This document shows positions 12,243 to 22,100 of a stretch of 64,000 nt of DNA, one piece after another; within the stretch, counting starts at the first letter, position 1, and every line of letters begins with the position of its first letter. The stretch lies in NCBI GenBank assembly GCA_020205615.1, contig CM035153.1:83116313-83180312 (forward strand), written 5' to 3'. Position numbers and translations under genes: made by a program. The stretch is from Panax quinquefolius. Lineage: Eukaryota; Streptophyta; Magnoliopsida; Apiales; Araliaceae. The notes under the pieces are model-generated. The model did no database searches. It saw nothing but the letters and a program-made list of their open reading frames with translations, and was not told the origin of the DNA.

Positions 12243-12494
12243 ATCGAAGAAGCCAAAATTGTTGCCTTACGAGGACGACATCGATAAAAGATTTAATAGT
12301 TGCGTAAGTGGATTAAGGAAACTCGAGAGACATTAGAAACATCGAATAAAATAGCAAACGAAGCTCCAAAGTCACTAAGGGATTATGTCATGCCAAAAAT
12401 TAGTGAGATCCAATTAAGCATCACTAGGCCAGCAAATAGGTCGGGTACCGTTCAGATGATTCAAAAATTGGTACAGTTTGTGACACAAGCATGA
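12243..12494 (+). pseudogene. gag: gag N-terminal fragment of the Athila-like retrotransposon
   Basis: Two overlapping frames are needed. The first reads KKPKLLPYEDDIDKRFNSC (from about 12250). The second, open to 12494, reads SLRDYVMPKISEIQLSITRP and NRSGTVQMIQKLVQFV. The LRDY-MP-----SITRP-N----QMIQ pattern is the conserved start of the Athila/Tat Gag capsid region. Gag forms the particle that packages element RNA. The frame is broken at about 12300 and ends at TGA (12492). The position, about 140 bp after the PBS, fits an original gag start. Confidence 0.65.
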
Positions 12495-12946
12495 GGGCGT
12501 CAGAATTTTATGATAATTTTTCGACACGAGCTCAAAGGATTTAACAAGTGATCGTGATTGATTGGACTGAAATCTACTCGAGAATGTTCATGAGTGTACA
12601 ATGTATCATGCAACGTCATGAGTTTCGATTATATGGGACGAAGGATGAGGATTCCTTTAGGCATTCGTTGAAGCGTTCATCCTTAGATTTGATTATAAGT
12701 TCATTCATATAGGTCATATAAAGCGTCACGTTTAGTGGAGAAGAGAAGGGATGGGCTAAGGATCAAGTTTGGTACTTAAAGATTCGAAACAAGTGAAAAA
12801 GAATTCTTAGACAACCAGGTAACGCCACGCCTAAGTGTGCGAGTTTAGTTCTAATCTGAGAACACGGAGTCGCCGCCAAATGTTATGTTAGTTAAAGAGA
12901 CTACATTTGCCACGCCATGTCAACGGGGAATTTTCTCTTGAGGAAT
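12495..12946 (+). pseudogene. Decayed continuation of gag
   Basis: Scattered frames continue the capsid reading (MRASEFYDNFSTRAQRI, then RLYGTKDEDSFRHSL at about 12620), separated by stops and shifts. At 12946 the element is interrupted by the long LTR that starts TGTAATAACCCGAT. No protease, reverse transcriptase or integrase follows. Confidence 0.45.
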
Positions 12947-13586
12947 TGTAATAACCCGATATTTTCTATATAATTAAATAAGAAGTTTTGCATATAAATT
13001 TTTATTATTATTTTAAAGGTGTGAAATATGTATAAGGTAAAGTGTAAGTATATATGTGATAAATAAAATTTATTTATTACATGAATAATTTCAAATATTT
13101 TTTTTTTAGAATTATTGATCATTATAAATTATATTGTTATAATTAATTTTGTAGTAATAATATTTTTATTATTTATTTTCCATGAAAATATGATTATATA
13201 TTATTCAAATAATATATGAAATGATTATTAGAATTATTATAATAATTATTTTATTATATGAATTTATTTCAAATTAATTAAGTTAATTATTATAACTTAA
13301 TTAATAATGGTTTGTATATAAAAGTTATGTCGGTTATGGATTCAAAACCCTAATTCTAGATTTTGAATAAGGACAAAGAATAATAATATAATATTAATTA
13401 TATTTCAATGTTATAAATATGTACATTATGTGTGTAATGTTAACTTGTGGAACAGTTATGGTGTATCATGACAAACCCTAGGATTACTGGGATGAACCCT
13501 AATTAGAAACTCAAACCGGAGTTTAATATCGGTAAAAAATTGTGTTAATGTGATTAATAACAAGTGTTAGAATTATAATGTAAATT

Positions 13587-13672
13587 AGGAAACCCTAATT
13601 ATTAATTAGGAACCCTAATAATTAGAAACCCTAATGACTAGAAACCCTAATTGCTAAAATAAAACCCTAATC
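13587..13672. repeat. Cluster of AAACCCTAA (telobox-like) motifs
   Basis: Five ACCCTAAT motifs spaced about 14-22 bp apart, several preceded by TTAG or CTAG. Plant teloboxes have the core AAACCCTA. This is a short degenerate minisatellite inside LTR A, not a telomere; the same cluster is in the second copy near 29482-29568. Confidence 0.6.
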
Positions 13673-14591
13673 GCTAAATTATATAGCTTAATGATAATTA
13701 GTCACCTTAAACCATAATGTTCAAGTCTAATGTAATTAAATAACATACGTTAATTTAGAAACACTAAATTTCATTTTTAGAAACTAAAATTTTCATTTTT
13801 AACCATAATTGAAAAATCCTAGAAAATCAATGAATAAAACCTTAGGGTTAAACCCTAAGGTTCACACCCTAAGGATTTGGCAAGATTACAAAATGGCCAT
13901 TAAAATTATAATATAATTGACCAAAATGCCCTTATATGCATTATTTATTAAGTTACTTGTAAAATTTGACAACACTTTAATGGTACAACCACTCTTTACC
14001 ATGTGAGTGAAATCTACCCAAATCAGCCATATATCTCAGCAAGTTCATTGCATCCATCAATTATATAAGGATCAAGAGAGAAAAAAGTGCTCATTTTATC
14101 ACATTTGCTCACAAACACACCACCAAGACTTCCCTCTCTAAACCCCACCAAAATTAGTAGTATTTCAGTCCCTTAGCAAGTCCCCACTACCACTTATAAC
14201 AAATTAGAAGCCTTGAATCAAGAATTGGTTCATAAAGGTATAAACCTTAACCAAGAAATCTGATCCTTGATCCTCTGTTAGATGTTACATTTTTGTGTTA
14301 AAACATGTTATATGTAGTATATATAGTTGATCTGGGATGGTAAAAAGTGGATCTATAACATTTAGACGCTCGAAATGAAAGATTTTCAAAATCTGGAAAA
14401 CTGGAAAATATGGTCTGACAACCAAATGTCAGGTTCCATAAATCTCAGTCTATTTATGTTTTTGTTTGTTTAAAGGTTTGTATTCTTAGTATGTTGTAAG
14501 GGCTTTACTCAAGAACCTTATTCAGAGTCAGATCTGTTGTAGATTAAAAGTTATTGGTAGTCAAACATCGTTGACCGACCATGACTGTTTG

Positions 14592-14610
14592 TTTCTGGGT
14601 AACCCAGAAA
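14592..14610. promoter_or_regulatory. LTR palindrome 1
   Basis: TTTCTGGGTAACCCAGAAA: 9-bp arms about one central base. It is repeated at 14786 and 14995 in the same LTR and in decayed form three times in the related LTR at 50914-53512. Function unknown. Confidence 0.6.
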
Positions 14611-14785
14611 CGTACCTAGAATGTTCTAACAAGATGTTTAGGGCTCCAGATCTTTCTTGTATTTGTTTGTTTGTTATTTTTGTTGCATCTAAGTTGTTAT
14701 ATGTTGTTTGGACTACATTCATATGTATTTATATCACTAAAACATCAATTATGTTGGATTCAGTGGTCGGTCAAAGTAGCATGGT

Positions 14786-14804
14786 TTTCTGGGTAACCCA
14801 GAAA
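14786..14804. promoter_or_regulatory. LTR palindrome 2
   Basis: Same 19-bp sequence as palindrome 1, 194 bp downstream, extended by one T/A on each side. A GGTCGGTCAAAG motif lies just upstream. Confidence 0.6.
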
Positions 14805-14986
14805 ACTTATGTTCACGGTTTCTGACAAGCTTTGACCGACATAGATCTGATGATTGTGTTGTTATTAGACTAGTTTTATGTAATAGATCTATACCTTTTC
14901 ATGTTGGCTACACACTGAAACTCTTTAATCACAAAAACATCACACGACCAACAAGTTGTGGAAGCCCAAATATGCTTACACGAACT

Positions 14987-15022
14987 GTTCTTCATTTCTG
15001 GGTAACCCAGAAAATGAAGAAC
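14987..15022. promoter_or_regulatory. LTR palindrome 3, extended
   Basis: The same 19-bp core (from 14995) is flanked by GTTCTTCA on the left and TGAAGAAC on the right, giving arms of about 17 bp with one extra A. It lies 209 bp after palindrome 2. Confidence 0.6.
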
Positions 15023-15234
15023 AACTCTGACAACATTTTCTGAGCCTTATATGTTGCTTGTATGTTGTAATCTGAACTATAACTTGCTTGCTACTTGTAG
15101 TGTTACACTAAAACTACATGATCTGATCAATATCTAGCCCATAATCCTTAAGATCAAGAATCTAGCATTGGTCAAACCTCCTACCTCGATCACTGACATG
15201 AGTTTCTAGGTTAGGCTCAAGAACACGAAGAACA

Positions 15235-15262
15235 CCTATAGCGACGGTTCTGTCGCTATAGG
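15235..15262. other. Perfect 11-bp-arm hairpin in LTR A
   Basis: CCTATAGCGAC, loop GGTTCT, GTCGCTATAGG. The related LTR has a decayed version at about 51768. The second copy of this LTR (31139-31170) is garbled at exactly this place. TAGCGAC...GTCGCTA phrases are familiar from subterminal repeats of plant CACTA elements; that link is inference. Confidence 0.6.
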
Positions 15263-15419
15263 CACCCTTTAGTGAAAGTTATTTTCCTAAATTAATTATT
15301 TTAATAAATATATAGAAAAAAATAGTTTTTAATTATTAAAAATGCAAAATAAATTATTAAAAATTATTTTAAAGCCTAAAAATAGGTTTTTAATAAATTT
15401 GATTATATTTCATAAGTAT

Positions 15420-16200
15420 TTAGTATTCTTGGAATAATAAAGGTATTTAATTTATTTAATTATAATATTGAATAAATTACTTAAAATGATTTTAATGTAT
15501 GTAAAATCATTTAAAAATATATTATAGTGTTAAAAATATTTTAATTTATTTTAATAACTTTTAATATTAGGTGATGAATTTCATTAATTAATTAATATTA
15601 ATGGTAATTAATTTATTTAATAAATATATTAAATAAATTGTGGAAAAATAAATTAATGATTTAAAATCATATAAAAAAATTATTTAAGTGTTATAAAAGT
15701 ATTTTAAGTTATACAATATAAATTTTAATATTTAAAGGTAAATTTCATTAATAATTTAATATTAATGATATTTGATTTATTTAATAATTATATTAAATAA
15801 ATAGTTTAAAATAATTTTATTGATTTAAAAATCATTTAAAAAGATATAAATGAATTAAAAAATTTTAATTTATAATAAATGACTTTCAATATTTTGATGA
15901 ATAGTACATTAATATTTAAATATTAATGGTAATTATTTAAAATAATTTTAAATGTTTTAAAAATCATTTAAGGGTGATATTAATGTTTTAAAAATATTTT
16001 GAGTTATTAGAAATAACTTTAATATTTTGGCAAGGGTTTTATTAATATTTTAATATTATTTACATATTAATGATAATAGAACTATTTAATATTTAAATCG
16101 TTTAATAATGATTCCGATGTTTGAAAAATCATGATAAATTATAATAATTGTTTAAAAATTATTATAAGTCATTTAAAAATAATATGACTGATATTTAAAT
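15420..16200. repeat. Degenerate AT-rich tandem repeat (about 155 bp period) in LTR A
   Basis: An AAATCATTTAAA-type phrase recurs at about 15507, 15663, 15826, 15959 and 16122, each followed by TTTTAATTTATT or similar and AATATTAATGGTAATT. The same block appears in copy 2 (31320-32110) and at 51920-52560. Confidence 0.55.
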
Positions 16201-16216
16201 AATCTAAGTGACTATT

Positions 16217-18182
16217 TGTAACACCCCCAAATCTGGGTACTTCAATTCCACGGGATTTGGTGTTCACTATACAAATATCATCTATCTATCTACCCATTAA
16301 ATGCAAACCATGCAATAGTTAGAAATAAATCCTCTCCTTAAGGAGTTGCATCATCTGAATTAAATACATAAATCTCAGGTCATACTAACCTTAAATCTCA
16401 AATGCAGAAATATAAACAAATAATAGTCTTACACAACATTAACATAAGTTTGAAACATAAATACATAATCACATAAACAACAAGTCTTCATCACTTGTTA
16501 ATCTTGCCCTTACCTTTCTTTGCTAGTAAAAAGGCCCGTCTGGCTTGACCTTTTGTTCTTATCTGCAATGTTATTATTATGCAAGAGTGAGCACGATTGC
16601 CCACAAGTATAATAGTACAACAATAAAATAATAACATGTGAGTGAATCAAAAACTTCTGTAACTAGAAAACTCGGCTTTTGAATTAAGAATGAATAACAA
16701 GAATCAAAAGAACTTCTGAGGGTCATAAGACCTTGAACTATGTCCTAGGTTGTCAAGTGTTATACTTGAAACCTTTAATAATCATAAACATAAGGACTCT
16801 TCTTCTCATACTTAGGGGTATCAGTCCTTAGTACTATATTGTGCACAATATCTTAATGTTAAAGCGTAAATAATCCCCTATTAAAGGGTTGTTCATCTCA
16901 GTTTGACATCGGAGTCTGCACCAAAGGAAGTTTGGTTTGGATAAGCTCAATAAAAGTTCTAGAATTTATAACACTCATCAACTATGGACTAGTTGAATCA
17001 ATAAAGGTTCACTAGTCTTACAAGGTTCAACAATAATTGATATTCAATTTGAATAATAAAATTCAAGATGTATACAATGGAATAAGTATTGTATAACAGG
17101 AATCGTGCTTTTAAAGAATGATAAGATCTAATATGAAATCTTGACTTGAACAATAATAAACAAGATAAAATAATGAACTTGCTTTATGTAAAGAATCAAG
17201 GTTTAGGAACTTACCTCGTGTGTAGGCTAAACGATTACTACTTCCGTTCACCACAAGTCCTACACACATATCATATGTATTCACGACATTCATTAGTTAC
17301 ATTTTCACTTAATTATTTAATGTAAACTCCACTTTATTTAACAAATCATTACCCTTCTAATTTAATTAGAATATTTTCATTCCCTTACTATTATTACACT
17401 CGAATAAATTATTTCATAATAATTTCCATCGAATATTTATTTTATTCCATAAATATTTCAACTAAAATATTTATTTATTTTATAAATATTTTAATAATAA
17501 TTTTCATCGAATATTTATTTTACTCAATCAATATCTCAATTAAAATATTTATTTTATTTTATAAATATTTTAATAATAATTTCTATCGAATATTTATTTT
17601 ATTCCATAAATATCTCAATTAAAATATTTATTTTATTTTATAAATATTTTAATAATAATTTTCATCGAATATTTTTTACTCCATAAATATCTCAATTAAA
17701 ATATTTATTTTATCTGATAAATATTTTAATAATATTTTCCTTCGAATATTTATTTTATTCCATAAATATCTCAATTAAAATATTTATTTTATTTGACAAA
17801 TATTTTAATTAATTATTATTATTTTAAATTTTTTTTACCCTCCTCCTATGGTAATTTAGTTTGGTAACTCATGGGGAGCGGGTTACCAGACGCACTCGAT
17901 TTTTGCGCTTCACACGTAACAAGGTTGGGCCAAAAAAAATCTCCCAAGTTCACTCATATGTTCTCGTGAAGAACACAGAGAACATGCACATAACTTCCAA
18001 TTTCCTTGTCCATATATTAATTTAAGCCTACCCAAATACTATAATTCATATATGATCATTACCCAAACTTTCTAACATGATTTTAACAACTTAATTTATA
18101 TAATTACTTGAATCAAAACACATAATTTCACTATTCTTGATGTTCTTGAAAGTTTTGAAAACAAAACATAAAGATTAACACT
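16217..18182 (-). mobile_element. Del/Tekay-like long LTR B, reverse, truncated by the CACTA element
   Basis: It starts TGTAACACCCCCAAATCTGGG, the reverse of an LTR 3' end, directly after CTATT (likely TSD) inside LTR A. It carries GCAAGAGTGAGCACGATTGCCCACAAGTA (16579 on) and GGTTTAGGAACTTACCTCG (17198 on), landmarks shared with the LTRs at 4003 and 54466. Its other end is not reached: at 18183 a CACTA terminus begins. No coding region; the minus-strand frame 17111-17293 is LTR sequence. Confidence 0.6.
17422..17815. repeat. 79-bp AT-rich minisatellite, five copies
   Basis: TCGAATATTTATTTTATTCC phrases start at 17429, 17507, 17586, 17665 and 17742, each followed by ATAAATATCTCAATTAAAAT and TTTTAATAATAATTTTC. 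Spacing is 77-79 bp. Confidence 0.8.
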
Positions 18183-18195
18183 CACTACAAAAAAA
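18183..18195. repeat. CACTA terminal inverted repeat
   Basis: CACTACAAAAAAA. The second copy at 34073 is identical here. Confidence 0.8.
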
Positions 18196-18814
18196 TAGCT
18201 CATTCCCGACGGCCAAAGGCCGCTTAACATGACTTTCTCTCGCCGCCGCTGAATGACATCATTGGCGATTTACATCGTCTGCTGCCCTCCCCCGTCGTCG
18301 TCGTATGGGTCGTCGCCCCTGCCTCCCGTCGCTCGCTGTTGGCAAGAGTGTCATTGCCGACGGGGTCATTCTTTGCTGACTACAAAGTCATTTAAGAATG
18401 ATACATTGCCATGGCGTTGGCGAGAATATACACCGTCGATAATATTTTTCCCAAAAATAAAAAAAAACATTACATTCTTTTAGACGCCGCCGCCAATGAC
18501 CCTTCTCTCCTCCGCCAATGATGAGTTTTTAATAATTTTTTTAAAATTGCAAAATACCCTGCTTCATTTACATATACATAATTATACCGTATAAAAACTA
18601 AAGAAAAATTATAAGGAATTCTTTACGAACGCATATCAATAATAATAATAGCTTTTACTATATCAACTATCAAATATGTAAACAACGTAATGACTTATAG
18701 ATAAAAGTCGTCATAAATGTAAATACAAAATATAATCTAAACTCTAGTCATCAGATAACTCAAAAGTTGTATAAATATACATATATGAAAGTCAAAATAT
18801 AAACATAATGGGTA

Positions 18815-19027
18815 CTACAACCCAAGATCAGGAATGTCGGTATCACCATCGTCGCCGGTCCCATCGTCGATCCCACCGCTGGTCCCACCTACGGACCCAA
18901 CGCCGATCTGACTGTCGGTCCCACCCTCAATAGTCTCATCAGCATCAGCACGGCGGTTATCACCATCTCCACCACGAGAATCGCCTGTGCCACAGCCTCC
19001 ACCCGCCGAAGTCTCATCAATAATACC
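18815..19027 (-). CDS. Last exon of a CACTA-element gene (Gly/Asp-rich C-terminus), partial
   Basis: The minus strand has an acceptor-like TTAATTGTAG ending at 19028, then 71 in-frame codons to TAG at 18815-18817. The peptide is rich in Gly and Asp (starts GIIDETSAGGGCGTGDSRGG, ends DGDTDIPDLGL). Codon use is GC-rich, unlike the AT-rich flanks, and the frame is preserved in both copies (34696-34908), including length. It lies about 630 bp inside the CACTA terminus and points toward it, the expected place for the 3' end of a transposon gene. I cannot assign it to a TnpA- or TnpD-type product. The upstream exons would lie beyond the satellite and are not in the window. Confidence 0.5.
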   Translation of the reverse strand, partial: GIIDETSAGGGCGTGDSRGGDGDNRRADADETIEGGTDSQIGVGSVGGTSGGIDDGTGDDGDTDIPDLGL

Positions 19028-19109
19028 CTACAATTAATATTAAAATATTAATAATGAATTCGAAAATAGAGCATATTTAAATTAGTTTTGTTTGTGTTCG
19101 TCAATTGTT

Positions 19110-22100
19110 GAATTTTTCAAACTGGACGATAACTCGGATTCCGTATGTCGGAATCGAGTCCCGTAAGTTCTAATGCATGTCTAATACCTACGCGATACTA
19201 TGTGTGTGTTTGCGTGGCATTCGGACGGCCGATGCTGGTTTTGGACTATTTTTCGGCTTTTAGCCTAAGTGTTGGCGAGTTTTGTAAACTGAACGATAAC
19301 TCGGATTCCTTATGTCGGAATCGAGTCCTGTAAGTTCTAACGCGTGTCTAATACCTACGCGGTGCTATGTGTGTGTTTGTGTGGCATTCAGACGTTCGAT
19401 GCGGGTTTTGGGCTATTTTTGGCTTTTTGCCTAAGTGTTGGCGAGTTTTGCAAACTGGACGATAACTCGGATTCCGTATGTCGAATCGAGTCCCGTAAGT
19501 TCTAACGCGTGTCTAATACCTACGTGGTGCTATGTGTGTGTTTGCGTGGCATTCGGACGTTCGATGCGGGTTTTGGGCTATTTTTGGCTTTTTGCCTAAG
19601 TGTTGGCGAGTTTTGCAAACTGGAAGATAACTCGAATTCCGTATGTCGGAATCGAGTCCCGTAAGTTCTAACATGTGTCTAATACCTACGCAGTGCTATG
19701 TGTGTGTTTGCGTGGCATTCAGACGTCCGATGCGGGTTTTGGGCTGTTTTTCAGCTTTTTGCCTAAGTGTTGGCGAGTTTTGTAAACTGGATGATAACTC
19801 GGTTTCTGTATGTCAGAATTGAGTCCCGTAAGTTCTAACGCATGTCTAATACCTACGTGGTGCTATGTATGTGTTTGCATGGCATTTAGACGTCCGATGC
19901 GGGTTTTTGGCTATTTTTTGGCTTTATGCCTAAGTGTTGGCGAGTTTTGCAAACTGGACGATAACTCGGATTTCGTATGTCAGAATCAAGTCCCGTAAGT
20001 TCTAACACGTGTCTAATACCTACGCGGTGCTTTGTGTGTGTTTGTGTTGCATTCGGATGACCGATGCGGGTTTTGTACTATTTTTCGGCTTTTTGCCTAA
20101 GTGTTGACGAGTTTTGCAAACTAGACGATAACTCGGATTTCGTATGTTGGAATCGAGTCCCATAAGTTCTAATGCGTGTCTAATACCTACGCGGTGCTAT
20201 GTGTGTTTTTGCATGGCATTCGGACGTCCGATGCGGGTTTAGGGCTATTTTTCGGCTTTTTTCCCAAGTGTTAGCGAGTTTTGCAAACTTAATGATAATT
20301 CGGATTCTGTATGTCGGAATCATGTCCCGTAAGTTCTAACACGTGTCTAATACTTACGCGATGCTATGTGTTTGTTTGCGTGGCATTCAGACGTCCAATG
20401 CGGGTTTGGGACTGTTTTTTGGCTTTTTGCCTAAGTGTTGGCGAGTTTTGCAAACTGGACGATAACTCAGAATTCGTATATCGAAATCGAATCCCGTAAG
20501 TTCTAACACGTGTCAAATACCTACGCGGTGCTATATGTGTGTTTGCGTGGCATTCAGACGTCCGATGCGGGTTTTGGGCTATTTTTTGGCTTTTTGCCTA
20601 AGTGTTAGCGAGTTTTGCAAACTAGACGATAACTCGGATTTCGTATGTCGGAATCGAGTCCCATAAGTTCTAACACGTGTTTAATACCTACGCGGTGCTA
20701 TGTGTGTGTTTGCATGGCATTCGGACGTCCGATGCGGGTTTTGGGCTATTTTTCAGCTTTTGCCTAATGGTTGGCGAATTTTGCAAACTGGACGATAACT
20801 CGGATTTCGTATGTCAAAATTGAGTCCTGTAAGTTCTAACACGTGTCTAATACCTGCGCGGTGCTATGTGTATCTTTGCGTGGCATTCGGACGTCTGATG
20901 CTGGTTTTCAGCTATTTTTCGGCTTATTGCTTAAGTGTTGGCGAGTTTTGCAAACTGGACGATAACTCAGATTTCCTATGTCGAAATCGAGTCCCATAAG
21001 TTCTAACACGTGTCTATTACCTACGTAGTGCTATGTGTATGTTTGCGTGGCATTCGGACGTCCGATGCGGGTTCTGGGCTGTTTTTCGGCTTTTTGCCAA
21101 AGTGTTGGCGAGTTTTGCAAACTGGAGGATAACTCGGATTCCGAATGTCAGAATCGAGTGCCATAAGTTCTAACGCGTGTCTAATACCTACACTGTGCTA
21201 TGTGTGTGTTTGCGTGGCATTCGGATGTCCGATGCGGGGTTTGTGCTGTTTTTTTGCTTTTTGGCTAAGTATTGGCGAGTTTTGCAAACTGGACGATAAC
21301 TCGGATTTCGTATGTCGAAATCGAGTCTCGTAAGTTCTAACCCGTGTCTAATATCTATGCGGTGCTATGTGTGTGTTTGCGTGGCATTCGGACGGCCGAT
21401 GCGGGTTTTGGACTATTTTTCGGCTTTTTGCCTAAGTGTTGGCGAGTTTTGCAAATTGGACGATAACTCGAATTTCGTATGTTAGAATCGAGTCTTGTAA
21501 GTTCTAGCGCGTGTCTAATACCTACGCAGTGCTATATGTGTGTTTGCGTGGCATTCGGAAGTCTGATACGGGTTTTGGGCTGTTTTTCGGCTTTTTACCT
21601 AAGAGTTGGCGAGTTTGGCAAACTAGACGATAATTCAAATTCCGTATGTCAGAATCGAGTCTCGTAAGTTCTAACACGTGTCTAATACCTACACGATGCT
21701 AAATGTGTGTTTGCATGGCATTCAGACGTTCGATGCGGGTTTTCGGCTGTTTTTTGGCTTTTTGCCTAAGTGTTTGTGAGTTTTGTAAACTTGACAATAA
21801 CTCGGATTACGTATGTCAAAATCGAGACCCGTAAGTTCTAACGCATGTCTAATATCTATGCGGTGCTATGTGTGTGTTTGCGTGGCATTCGGACATCCGA
21901 TGCGAGTTTTGGGCTATTTTTCGGCTTTTTTCCTAAGTGTTGGCGAGTTTTACAAACTGGACGATAACTCGGATTCCGTATGTCAGAATCGAGTGCCATA
22001 AGTTCTAACGCATGTCTAATACCTACGCGGTGCTATGTGTGTGTTTGCGTGGCATTCGGATGTCTGATATGGGTTTTGGGCTGTTTTTCGGCTTTTTACC

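Larger units (their letters stand above)
12947..16216 (+). mobile_element. Del/Tekay-like long LTR A, interrupted before its 3' end
   Basis: It starts TGTAATAACCCGAT inside the Athila-like element. Landmarks are an AT-rich start, a run of AAACCCTAA motifs (13587-13672), AAAATGCCC near 13923, three palindromes (14592-15022), a hairpin (15235-15262) and an AT-rich tandem block (15420-16200). The second half is homologous to 50914-52560, which continues to a true LTR end; here the sequence is cut at 16216 by LTR B. No coding region. The frame at 14571-14825 reads LTR palindromes and is not a gene. Confidence 0.65.
18183..19109 (-). mobile_element. CACTA (En/Spm) transposon terminus
   Basis: CACTACAAAAAAATAGC at 18183 is the canonical CACTA terminal inverted repeat, preceded by ACT as the possible 3-bp target duplication. 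The next 250 bp hold GC-rich subterminal repeats (CATTCCCGACGGC, GTCATTGCCGACGG, TCATTGGCGA). Then comes about 300 bp of AT-rich sequence and a minus-strand terminal exon (18815-19027). No matching opposite terminus (TTTTTTGTAGTG) was seen in the window, so the element is incomplete. It is inserted in LTR B. Confidence 0.75.

Noticed and set aside
12014..12307. 97-codon plus-strand frame, kept in both copies
   Set aside because: It covers the LTR end, the primer-binding site and the leader, and is rich in Phe/Ile from AT-rich DNA. Retention reflects recent duplication.
13587..13672. Interstitial telomere
   Set aside because: Motifs are separated and degenerate; not a TTTAGGG array.
14571..14825. 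84-codon plus-strand frame with a hydrophobic translation
   Set aside because: It reads through two palindromes of an LTR and is closed in copy 2.
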